Below, piece after piece: positions 52,842 through 60,555 of a stretch of DNA of 64,000 nucleotides. The position numbers were made by a program, and so were the translations under genes. The stretch comes from ENR-C20 sp942493145. GTDB lineage: Bacteria; Bacillota; Clostridia; Acetivibrionales; DTU013. The DNA lies in contig OW818679.1 in assembly GCA_942493145.1 (NCBI GenBank), positions 4,030,001-4,094,000 of the forward strand, read 5' to 3'. The notes under the pieces were generated by a model. It had not been told where the DNA came from. It worked only from the letters and a program-made list of their open reading frames with translations, and searched no databases. Position 1 is the first letter of the stretch. Every line of letters begins with the position of its first letter.

Positions 52842-53945
52842 ATGAGGTATTTCAAGGAAAACACGCAGATAATAAAACAAATCATAAATGGAATGTTAGA
52901 CTGGGTAAGGGTATTGGACCTTGACTGCAATATCATTTATATGAACAAGGAGATGACTGAGAACCTTTTAGACGCCAAATTAGGTGATAAATGTTATAAG
53001 GCTTCAGGCAGATCGGAACCTTGTGAAAATTGCATATCAAAGCAGGTCATAAAATATGGAAATCCGTCAGAAAAGGAAGAAATAATTAATGGCAAGGTTT
53101 TCTCTGTATTGAGTTCTCCGGTAAAAAACCCCAAGGGCGAAGTTATTGCTATTGTGGAGGTCATGAGGGACGTAACTGAAGTGAAAGCGCTGCAACAAGA
53201 AATGTTAAAACAGAACAAAGCCATGTTGGATAATCTGAGCATAGCACGTCAACTTCAGGCCTGTCTTCTTCCAAAGCCCATATCCGATGAGCATATCACC
53301 TTCAATTATATTTATAAACCGTCTGAAGCTATCGGCGGCGATTTTCTTGACATCTTCAGAATCGGTGAAAAGCATCTTGGCCTATGCATTGCTGATGTTT
53401 CCGGGCATGGAGTTCCCGCATCCATGCTGACTGTATTTCTCAATTCATCACTGAACAAGGAAATCCTTTCCCCTGCCAGGGCATTGGATGATCTTTTCAG
53501 GGCATTCAACCGCCTGAGAGCTTATGAAGAAATGTACATAACTATTTTTTACGCAATAATTGATCTTGATGCCAAAACCATCTCCTATTCCAATGCCGGC
53601 CATAATGCAAGCCCCATTTTGATTTCAGGAGAGAATATAAAGGCTCTGAAGCAGCCAGGGATACCATTGAGCAATTGGTCCGAGCAACCTGATTACTCGG
53701 ATATGCAGATAGGCTATAAATCCGGTGATCGTCTGTTGTTGTTCACTGATGGCATAATCGAAATCCGGAATTTTCAAAATGAGCTGTTCGGGAAAAAAAG
53801 ACTGTTGGAACACATACTCAAGAGTACGGGAGAAGTAGAAGAAATTCTCGAATCAGCAGTTAAAGAGGCTTGTATTTATGGCGGAATAAAAGATGTCTCA
53901 AAAATTCAGGATGATATTACTATTGCTTTGATTGATTTGAAATAG
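52842..53945 (+). CDS. PAS-domain PP2C/SpoIIE-type phosphatase (RsbU-like)
   Basis: A 367-residue cytoplasmic signalling phosphatase. Residues about 15-125 form a PAS domain, with CENC and CYKA cysteines that may bind a cofactor. A short coiled coil follows, then SpoIIE/PP2C (about 175-365) with the metal motifs GGDFLDIF and CIADVSGHGVPASM, plus TDGIIE. Targets are usually anti-sigma-factor antagonists; none is nearby. ATG 52842 has GGAGGG upstream; the frame upstream to 52749 is ignored. Confidence 0.88.
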   Translation: MRYFKENTQIIKQIINGMLDWVRVLDLDCNIIYMNKEMTENLLDAKLGDKCYKASGRSEPCENCISKQVIKYGNPSEKEEIINGKVFSVLSSPVKNPKGEVIAIVEVMRDVTEVKALQQEMLKQNKAMLDNLSIARQLQACLLPKPISDEHITFNYIYKPSEAIGGDFLDIFRIGEKHLGLCIADVSGHGVPASMLTVFLNSSLNKEILSPARALDDLFRAFNRLRAYEEMYITIFYAIIDLDAKTISYSNAGHNASPILISGENIKALKQPGIPLSNWSEQPDYSDMQIGYKSGDRLLLFTDGIIEIRNFQNELFGKKRLLEHILKSTGEVEEILESAVKEACIYGGIKDVSKIQDDITIALIDLK

Positions 53946-53961
53946 CATTCAGAATCCAACG

Positions 53962-55026
53962 TTACTTTGCTTCACGCCGACTTATTGTAAGTGCTGATGC
54001 TGCAAGGAAGGTAAATCCTCCGATAGCGGCAATCACCTTTCCTGTGGGGGTTCCACCATATATAGGAGCCAACCTGACCATCAGGTATATCCCCGCCATC
54101 ACAATGGCACTTGAGTTAAGCACCACCGATACAGGGATGTGTTCCACCGCTGCACTTTGAAGCCAGCTTTGAAAAGACATCCGGATTGATATAACAAATC
54201 CCAAAAAGCAGAGTATGCCAAGACCCATCGGTAACACCCCGACCAGCGGAGTACCGGAACCCATACTTGTCAGCTCATCAATTGCCAGTGTTCCCGCTGA
54301 TTTATATATAAGAATGTTGCCGACTATGAACGCAACACCTCCCAGCATATTCATCCACAGGGCCCTTACTGCATTGTCCACCAGTACGGCGTTGCCGTCG
54401 TGTGAAATTAGCAGAAACAAGCAAAGTGTGGTGACTTTCCAGAAGAAATACAGCCCCATCAGGTCGTTTGTCATTGTCAAGGCATTCATAGCCGCAAGCA
54501 GTACGAACATCATCATGAAAAACCTGGGCTGCTTCGACTTTGCATTGTGATTGTGATGCTCCTGCCCATCCATGTATCCCAGGGCAAATAGAACTATGAC
54601 AGGTCCTATTATTGATACGGGGAATATCATTGCTAGTGAGAGATGGTCTATTACAAAGGCATTTTTAGTCTCCACAGCATTCACAAAAACTTCAAGAAAT
54701 ACCACCAGAAAAAATTGAAGCACGGCGAGTATTGATATTATAAGCTTTTTAAGAGAAAGTCCCAGGTATATGATATAAACAAGAAGTGCCAGATCAAGAA
54801 ACTTGATAATCCATCCTGCATCAAGCGCAAAGACATCAAAGGACATTTCGATCCTTCCTCCTGCCTTTTTCACCATTACAGCAAATAATACTGCTGTAAC
54901 CACAAGGGCGACTGAAGTTAATATTACTATAACCCATCGTGCCGACCGCTTTTTGATGATATGGCATAAAGCAGCAGCAATTGCCGGCAGTAATATGGAC
55001 ACTGCCAACAATAAAAATTTATCCAC
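53962..55026 (-). CDS. Half-length NuoL/Ech-like antiporter subunit, probably degenerate
   Basis: A 354-residue membrane protein matching the N-terminal half of the proton-antiporter family (NuoL, MrpA, EchA). Patterns: FALGYMDG, GLYFFWKVTTLCLFLL and AVEHIPVSVVLNSS. Family members are about 600 residues, and this one stops after about ten segments with no remnant before the next gene 16 bases away. The TM5 glutamate of the family W-E motif is Lys here (FFWK). No partner hydrogenase or Nuo genes are in the window. It lies 29 bases after prmC on the same strand. Either a relic or a repurposed protein; the frame itself is intact. Confidence 0.65.
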   Translation of the reverse strand: MDKFLLLAVSILLPAIAAALCHIIKKRSARWVIVILTSVALVVTAVLFAVMVKKAGGRIEMSFDVFALDAGWIIKFLDLALLVYIIYLGLSLKKLIISILAVLQFFLVVFLEVFVNAVETKNAFVIDHLSLAMIFPVSIIGPVIVLFALGYMDGQEHHNHNAKSKQPRFFMMMFVLLAAMNALTMTNDLMGLYFFWKVTTLCLFLLISHDGNAVLVDNAVRALWMNMLGGVAFIVGNILIYKSAGTLAIDELTSMGSGTPLVGVLPMGLGILCFLGFVISIRMSFQSWLQSAAVEHIPVSVVLNSSAIVMAGIYLMVRLAPIYGGTPTGKVIAAIGGFTFLAASALTISRREAK

Positions 55027-55055
55027 AGCTTTTTCCCCTCTCAGTAATTCTCTCT

Positions 55056-55937
55056 TTACATCTCCCGTAACGTACCGGATACCACCCTGTCGATTCCTGA
55101 AAGATCCTTTCTGACTATTACCCCGGTAAAATTCACTTTCATCATTTCAACAATCTCTCCGGCTTGCCCCGCCCCGGCTTCAAAAGCAAGTATTCCTCCA
55201 GGTTCGAGTATTTCCGGCGATCCGTCAACTATACGTCTGTAAAAATCCAATCCGTCCACTCCACCATCCAATGCACGCGCAGGTTCGAAGCCACCAACCT
55301 CGCGCTGGAGACCAGGCAGATCCTTATGTTCAATATATGGGGGATTGGAAACGACAATATTGAACTTCCTGTTCTTTATTCCTTCAAACAGATCAGTGTT
55401 GATAAATTCCAACCTATCTGATACACCATTCCGGATTGAATTGGCCCTGGCGGTTTCCAGTGCCTCACTGGAGATATCTGCAGCCGTAACCATACATCCG
55501 GGAAGATAATGTGCAAGGCTTATGGCTATACACCCCGAACCCGTACCAATATCAAGGATCCTGGGCGGATTGCCTCTTTTACGGCAATACTCCCTCCCTG
55601 CTTCAATCATTTCTTCGACTAATACTTCCGTGTCCTGTCTGGGTATGAGCACTGATGCATTCACCTCAAAATCCAGTGACATGAATTCCTGATGCCCGGT
55701 CAGATATTGCACAGGCATCCCGGTGCATCTAAGCTTGAGCAACTCTTCAAACCTTGATTTTGCTGCTTCTTCAAGGCTATCCCCGCCATGTGCGTATAGA
55801 TAAGCCCTGTTATATTTCAATATATGACACAGTAATACCGAAGCATCGACTACAGGTTCAACGATGCCGGACATCGCCAGCTTCCTGACCGCCTCGTCGA
55901 GATAATCTCTGATCTTACCACTCATCGGCCTTTTCAT
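55056..55937 (-). CDS. prmC: Peptide chain release factor N5-glutamine methyltransferase
   Basis: Methylates the GGQ glutamine of release factors using S-adenosylmethionine. The 293-residue protein has an N-terminal helical domain, the SAM loop ILDIGTGSGCIAISLAHY (near 125-142) and the catalytic NPPY in VVSNPPYIEH (near 198). It overlaps the DUF1385 gene by 23 bases. An ATG at 55925 is an alternative start. Usually next to prfA, which is not in the window. Confidence 0.93.
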   Translation of the reverse strand: MKRPMSGKIRDYLDEAVRKLAMSGIVEPVVDASVLLCHILKYNRAYLYAHGGDSLEEAAKSRFEELLKLRCTGMPVQYLTGHQEFMSLDFEVNASVLIPRQDTEVLVEEMIEAGREYCRKRGNPPRILDIGTGSGCIAISLAHYLPGCMVTAADISSEALETARANSIRNGVSDRLEFINTDLFEGIKNRKFNIVVSNPPYIEHKDLPGLQREVGGFEPARALDGGVDGLDFYRRIVDGSPEILEPGGILAFEAGAGQAGEIVEMMKVNFTGVIVRKDLSGIDRVVSGTLREM

Positions 55938-56850
55938 CCTCGACCAGTACCGCGTTCATGGCTGCTATCGCTACCTCTATCTGCGCATCATCCGGCTCCT
56001 TGGTGGTTAAGAGCTGGAACAGCATTCCAGGAGCGATGATAACTTTCATTATTGGCCAATCCACATGCTTGCCTGAAAACTTCAGTAGCTCATACGATAA
56101 TCCTGCAACAAGCGGTATGAGCACCAGCCTCATAAGGACATTCATAACCGGTGATAACCACGGCAGCAGGGAAAATATAATAATGGCAATGACCATTACC
56201 AGAAACATGAAGGAAGTCCCGCAACGCGGATGCTTGGTTGTATATTTTCTAATATTTTCAACTGTTAGTTCTTCTCCCTTTTCATAGCAGTGAATGGTCT
56301 TATGCTCTGCACCGTGGTATTGCCATACCCTTTTGATATCTTTCATGAGCGAGGCGAAGTAAATATATCCGAAAAACAATGCTATCCTGATTAAACCCTC
56401 AATGAAGTTGTATGCAAGTAGTCCCAATCTGGTCTCTTCATTAAAATTAAAAAAGCCCGCTATCACATTCGGAAGCAGTATGAACAATCCTATACTGAAA
56501 GCAAGGGCAATGATTACAGAAAAATATACTATTGCATCCTTGAATTTGTCGCCGAACAGCTTCTCAATGAATGCATCAAGTTTTGAAGGCTTTTCACCTT
56601 CCTGTCCTTCCTCGAGCTCAATGAAGTCAGCAGAATACATTATTGCCTTAACGCCAATGACCATCTGTCTGAACATATTTACAGCCCCGCGGATGACCGG
56701 TATTTTTGCCGCCAGTGATTTGGGCGGTACCGGCTTCTTATCGATAATGATCTCACCATCAGGTTTTCTGATGGCTATTGCAATATCATTCGGGCCCATC
56801 ATCAGTAGGCCTTCAAGTAATGCCTGGCCCCCTATGCTTGTTTTTTTCAT
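55915..56850 (-). CDS. DUF1385 membrane protein
   Basis: A 311-residue conserved clostridial protein of unknown function, with the family opening GGQALLEGLLMMGPNDIAIAIR, four or five TM segments (about 105-130, 140-165, 205-240, 250-270) and the internal motif HGAEHKTIHCYE...RCGTSF, whose His and Cys residues suggest metal binding. Conserved neighbours are rpmE upstream and prmC downstream, as here. Confidence 0.88.
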   Translation of the reverse strand: MKKTSIGGQALLEGLLMMGPNDIAIAIRKPDGEIIIDKKPVPPKSLAAKIPVIRGAVNMFRQMVIGVKAIMYSADFIELEEGQEGEKPSKLDAFIEKLFGDKFKDAIVYFSVIIALAFSIGLFILLPNVIAGFFNFNEETRLGLLAYNFIEGLIRIALFFGYIYFASLMKDIKRVWQYHGAEHKTIHCYEKGEELTVENIRKYTTKHPRCGTSFMFLVMVIAIIIFSLLPWLSPVMNVLMRLVLIPLVAGLSYELLKFSGKHVDWPIMKVIIAPGMLFQLLTTKEPDDAQIEVAIAAMNAVLVEDEKADEW

Positions 56851-56904
56851 TTATTATTCTCCTCTGTTATATAAAGGCTGTCGTTTAAAAGCTGTTCCAT
56901 ATAA

Positions 56905-56932
56905 GAAAAAAGGCTGAACCTTGTTCAGCCTT
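56905..56932 (-). terminator. Terminator after rpmE
   Basis: AAGGCTGAAC-aag-GTTCAGCCTT on the minus strand, a perfect 10-bp stem followed by T-rich sequence (plus-strand A 56905-56910). It separates rpmE from DUF1385. Confidence 0.85.
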
Positions 56933-57042
56933 AAGTTTAACACTCTTACTATTCTTTTTCAAATACATTATTGGCACATTTGACACAATTTTTACACTTC
57001 TATGCATTATTTAATCTGTTGGTGAATACCTACAAACAAAAA

Positions 57043-57252
57043 TCAGCGATCGTCAACGATACCAAATTTTTTCTTGAATTTCTCAACGCGTCCGCCGACA
57101 TCGATTAACTTCTGCTTTCCTGTGAAAAACGGATGGCATTTGGAGCATATTTCAATATGAAGATTCTTTTTTGTTGAGCCTGTTGTAAAGGTTTCTCCGC
57201 AAGCGCACTTTGCAACCGCTTCGCCATACTTCGGATGGATATTTTCTTTCAT
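57043..57252 (-). CDS. rpmE: 50S ribosomal protein L31 (zinc type)
   Basis: A 69-residue ribosomal protein with cysteines in KCACG and CSKCHPF, the zinc-binding (C+) form, ending in the family's RVEKFKKKFGI. The start ATG 57252 has AAGGAG nine bases upstream; the frame upstream to 57312 is not part of it. It lies about 130 bases downstream of rho on the same strand, so may be cotranscribed, and is followed by a terminator. Confidence 0.95.
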   Translation of the reverse strand: MKENIHPKYGEAVAKCACGETFTTGSTKKNLHIEICSKCHPFFTGKQKLIDVGGRVEKFKKKFGIVDDR

Positions 57253-57381
57253 CGTTATTCTCCTTCTCATACTCTTGTGCAAAATAGTTTTCGCCATTTT
57301 GCCAGCAAACATTATTCTAACACATGCCTATTATTACTGCAAGCACAATTATTTCTATTATATATCCATAAAGGGGATATA

Positions 57382-59448
57382 TTACTTGTCTAAAAATTGC
57401 ACATTGATGCTTCTTACAAAATCCTCATTGGTTTTTGTCTGTTGTAGCTTGTTCAGAATCATCTCTGTCACTTCAGAGGTTCCCAGACTGCTCATGGCCT
57501 TCCTTATAGCCCATATACCGTCAAGCTCGCGTTGGTTGAGCAGCAGCTCTTCCCTTCTTGTCCCCGACTTGTTTATGTCTATTGCAGGGAATATCCTCTT
57601 TTCTGAAAGCTTTCTGTCAAGGTGGATTTCCATATTGCCCGTTCCCTTGAATTCTTCGAATATTACATCATCCATCCTGCTTCCGGTTTCGATAAGTGCT
57701 GTTGCTATGATAGTCAGGCTGCCCCCAAATTCAATATTACGGGCAGAACCGAAGAACCTCTTCGGGCTATGGAGAGCGCCGGGATCAAGTCCGCCCGACA
57801 GAGTCCTGCCCGTTGGGGGTATGGTGAGGTTGTACGCACGGGACAGTCTGGTGATACTGTCAAGGAGTATGACTACATCCTTCTTGTGCTCTACCAGCCT
57901 CTGTGCACGTTCGAGCACCATTTCTGCAACCTTTATGTGATGCTCCGGTACCTTGTCGAAAGTCGAATATATGATGTCGCCCTTTATCGAGCGCTGCATG
58001 TCCGTAACTTCTTCGGGCCTCTCATCTATGAGGAGGACTATAAGCTCAACGTCAGGCCAATTAGTTGTTATTGCATTGGCAATTTTCTTAAGGAGTATTG
58101 TCTTACCTGCTTTTGGAGGAGACACTATCATACCCCTCTGACCCCTGCCTACTGGTGCGATAAGGTCTATTAACCTCGTAGAAAGCTCCTTGGGACCGGT
58201 CTCCAGCGTTAGCTTCTGTTCAGGAAAAATAGGTGTCAGATATTCAAATGCTACTCTTTTGGACGCAATATCCGGTGTATCACCATTGACTGTCTGTACA
58301 TAAAGCAATGCCTGGAATTTCTCGCCCTCTTTGGGTATCCTGCCTTTTCCTCTGACCTTGTCGCCGGTTTTAAGTCCGAACCGCCTGATTTGTGAGGGTG
58401 ATACATATACATCCTTGGGACCGGAAAGGAAATTGTCGCTCCTCAGAAATCCATATCCGTCAGGAAGAACTTCAAGCACACCTTCCACCGGATCGTCCGC
58501 TTCAATCTTCTCGCCGCCATTCTGTTGCTGGACTGGTTTACCATCCTGTTGAACCGGCCTGCCATCCTGTTGAACCGGCCTGCCTTCCTGTTGAGCTGGC
58601 CTGCCTTCCTGTTGAGCTGGCCTGCCTTCCAGTTGAGCTGGCCTGCCTTCCGGCTGGGCTACCCTGCCTTCGAGCTGGTTATAGCGACCTTCCTGCTGAT
58701 TATTTCCATTTTCACGTTTTTGTTCATAAACTCTTTGAGTTGGCCTATCCTCATCTTTATTAGCCTCAGGCATGACAGTTTCCTGCCTTTGGATTTGAGT
58801 CGGTTCCGTTTTGATCTCCTGCCGAGGATGAACTTTCTGCTCATTAAGGGCATCCAAACGGTTTTTGCCATGTACCGGCTTGTGATGTGGAATAGTGACT
58901 GTTTGTGATTGATTAACGATTTTATCTTCAGACGGAGGCTCCGGTATTGTCTCCTGAACGGCCGCTGCTTTGCTCGGCCTGCCTCTCTTTGATTTTCTCA
59001 TTGTAGCGGGTTCGTCATTTACAGTTATATCTTCGGTTTCATTACCCGAATTGTCCTGCACGGCATCCGCTTGTTCTGTTTCTTCAGTTATCTCATCAGC
59101 TGTTTTTTTCGCTCCTGGTTGAGCTTTTTTCACCTGTTTCTTGTCCTGCTGTGTTTTCACTGCTACCGTACCAGTAGCCTTTTTAGCCTTTGAAACCGTT
59201 TCTTCATTCTTTGGTTCGGCTTCCTGCATATCTGCGTCACCATCTTCCGTCTGGAGTTTCACAGGCTTTCTACCCCTTTTGGGTTTTGCAGCCATCTCCC
59301 CTGTGTTATTGCCGTCTTTTGAACCGGCTCCCAGGATTTTTTCGATAAGTTCATTCTTACCATCACCTGGGATTTCTTCTATGCCCATCATCTTGGCTAT
59401 GTATTGCAAATCTCCCAGCGATTTACTCCCAAGATTAATTTCTTCCAT
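57382..59448 (-). CDS. rho: Transcription termination factor Rho with long low-complexity insert
   Basis: A hexameric RNA helicase that ends transcription. The 688 residues compare with about 420 in most Rho proteins. Residues 1-50 form the N-terminal helix-bundle domain. About 55-320 is a charged, Gln/Asn-rich disordered insert, including seven-residue repeats (E/D)GRP(A/V)QQ near 255-303. Then come the RNA-binding cold-shock-like fold (DGYGFLR near 331), Walker A PPKAGKTILL (near 441) and Walker B LLIDERPEE. Long inserts are known in actinobacteria and clostridia, and a clostridial Rho prion domain has been described. Confidence 0.95.
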   Translation of the reverse strand: MEEINLGSKSLGDLQYIAKMMGIEEIPGDGKNELIEKILGAGSKDGNNTGEMAAKPKRGRKPVKLQTEDGDADMQEAEPKNEETVSKAKKATGTVAVKTQQDKKQVKKAQPGAKKTADEITEETEQADAVQDNSGNETEDITVNDEPATMRKSKRGRPSKAAAVQETIPEPPSEDKIVNQSQTVTIPHHKPVHGKNRLDALNEQKVHPRQEIKTEPTQIQRQETVMPEANKDEDRPTQRVYEQKRENGNNQQEGRYNQLEGRVAQPEGRPAQLEGRPAQQEGRPAQQEGRPVQQDGRPVQQDGKPVQQQNGGEKIEADDPVEGVLEVLPDGYGFLRSDNFLSGPKDVYVSPSQIRRFGLKTGDKVRGKGRIPKEGEKFQALLYVQTVNGDTPDIASKRVAFEYLTPIFPEQKLTLETGPKELSTRLIDLIAPVGRGQRGMIVSPPKAGKTILLKKIANAITTNWPDVELIVLLIDERPEEVTDMQRSIKGDIIYSTFDKVPEHHIKVAEMVLERAQRLVEHKKDVVILLDSITRLSRAYNLTIPPTGRTLSGGLDPGALHSPKRFFGSARNIEFGGSLTIIATALIETGSRMDDVIFEEFKGTGNMEIHLDRKLSEKRIFPAIDINKSGTRREELLLNQRELDGIWAIRKAMSSLGTSEVTEMILNKLQQTKTNEDFVRSINVQFLDK
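58539..58685 (-). repeat. Seven 21-bp coding repeats in rho
   Basis: Seven tandem 21-bp units, each encoding a variant of (E/D)GRPAQQ. The two units at 58581-58622 are identical, suggesting recent slippage or duplication. All are in frame. Confidence 0.85.
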
Positions 59449-59690
59449 AATTCACCGCCTTATAAAACTATGATATTTATTTGATTTATTGGAAACTCAT
59501 TCTGTCATTTAGTGTTAACAGTTTCAAAGTATTGTTTAGAATAGATTCCTGCTTTTTGTAATAATAAGAAGGATATATTGCTATACGGAAAACACATGAA
59601 ACTTCCTAGGTTATATTTTAGGGATAAAAAACAAAAAGAATGTTTCTTGAATACTACCTTAGGCATTATAACACTATGCAAATATTATTG

Positions 59691-60347
59691 TCAATCTTTT
59701 AAAATTGTATACGGTACTTTTCCAAAGAATTGAGGTATTTCTTCACAAACAACCATGCTCTGCTTCACCATGACAGCTTTCAAGTCTTCATTTGTTGCCG
59801 CCTTGATCATTTTCCCCGTATTGCATCTGCTGCATTTGAGAAATATCCTGTCGGACAGCAGGACAAGTTCGATGTCCCTGTTGCCGCATTCACAGTATAA
59901 ATTGCCCTGCTCGGCAATATCATGTATCTTGTTCAAAGAATCCAGCATGACCTGGGTATTTCTAAAATAACTGTCGTATCCAAACATGTTGATCAGTTCA
60001 TCAAGTTCCTCTTCAATGTTGTCCACTGCTTTTCTGACAGGTAAGTCCTTTCCGAGGAAACACAGCTTCATTCCAGTTTCAGGGCAGCTGAATGTATTGA
60101 TCTCCTTTGTCAAAAGATCTTTTTTGCCAAAAAGGAATGCATGATCATTTCCACAGCCGATACATGGCATCTTTACAAGCAGTCCCCGTTCGAAATCAGC
60201 TCTTACAGTGATTCTGGAATTTTTACAATGGCAACGGAGAACACTGTCCTCCCTGCTGGACATCGAAAAGAGTGAAACATTGAAGAATTCAAAGCTTCCG
60301 CACGAAGGACATTTATATGCGATTGTCAGACTGGTATCAATGAGCAT
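59691..60347 (-). CDS. Zinc-ribbon-like protein, clostridial, function unknown
   Basis: A 218-residue soluble protein with four cysteine pairs or near-pairs: CPSC (residues 13-16), CIGC (near 62), CECG (near 150) and CSRC (near 171). This suggests two treble-clef or rubredoxin-like zinc sites with a helical middle (about 105-145). I start at ATG 60347, since GAGGTG lies six bases upstream; a GTG at 60356 is inside that site. No family name recognised. Between rho and the SLH protein, same strand. Confidence 0.68.
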   Translation of the reverse strand: MLIDTSLTIAYKCPSCGSFEFFNVSLFSMSSREDSVLRCHCKNSRITVRADFERGLLVKMPCIGCGNDHAFLFGKKDLLTKEINTFSCPETGMKLCFLGKDLPVRKAVDNIEEELDELINMFGYDSYFRNTQVMLDSLNKIHDIAEQGNLYCECGNRDIELVLLSDRIFLKCSRCNTGKMIKAATNEDLKAVMVKQSMVVCEEIPQFFGKVPYTILKD

Positions 60348-60467
60348 TTTCCTCACCTCGCATCAACATATATATTATATTCTCCATAAATGAAAAAAAT
60401 CCTTCTTTCGGCGCATTTAAGAGGATTTTGGGATAGCTTTCCAACGGATACTGCAATACAATGCAAA

Positions 60468-60494
60468 GGAGAGTGAGAACTGTTCCCACTCTCC
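60468..60494 (-). terminator. Hairpin after the SLH protein gene
   Basis: GGAGAGTG (plus 60468-60475) pairs with CACTCTCC (60487-60494), with an inner GAAC/GTTC pairing. On the minus strand only TTTG follows, so it may be a weak terminator of the SLH gene 62 bases upstream. Confidence 0.55.
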
Positions 60495-60555
60495 TGACTG
60501 TTATGTAGCCTGAAGCCCGGCTGCCTGCCTGCTCCAACTGCCTGATTTAACTTAC

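Noticed and set aside
59449..59690. 242-base gap upstream of rho
   Set aside because: I looked for a gene, structured RNA or clear promoter and found only A/T-rich sequence without a convincing signal.
60337..60537. 66-codon frame between the zinc-ribbon and SLH genes
   Set aside because: It contains the hairpin at 60468-60494, overlaps the neighbour's start and has no ribosome site or recognisable pattern.
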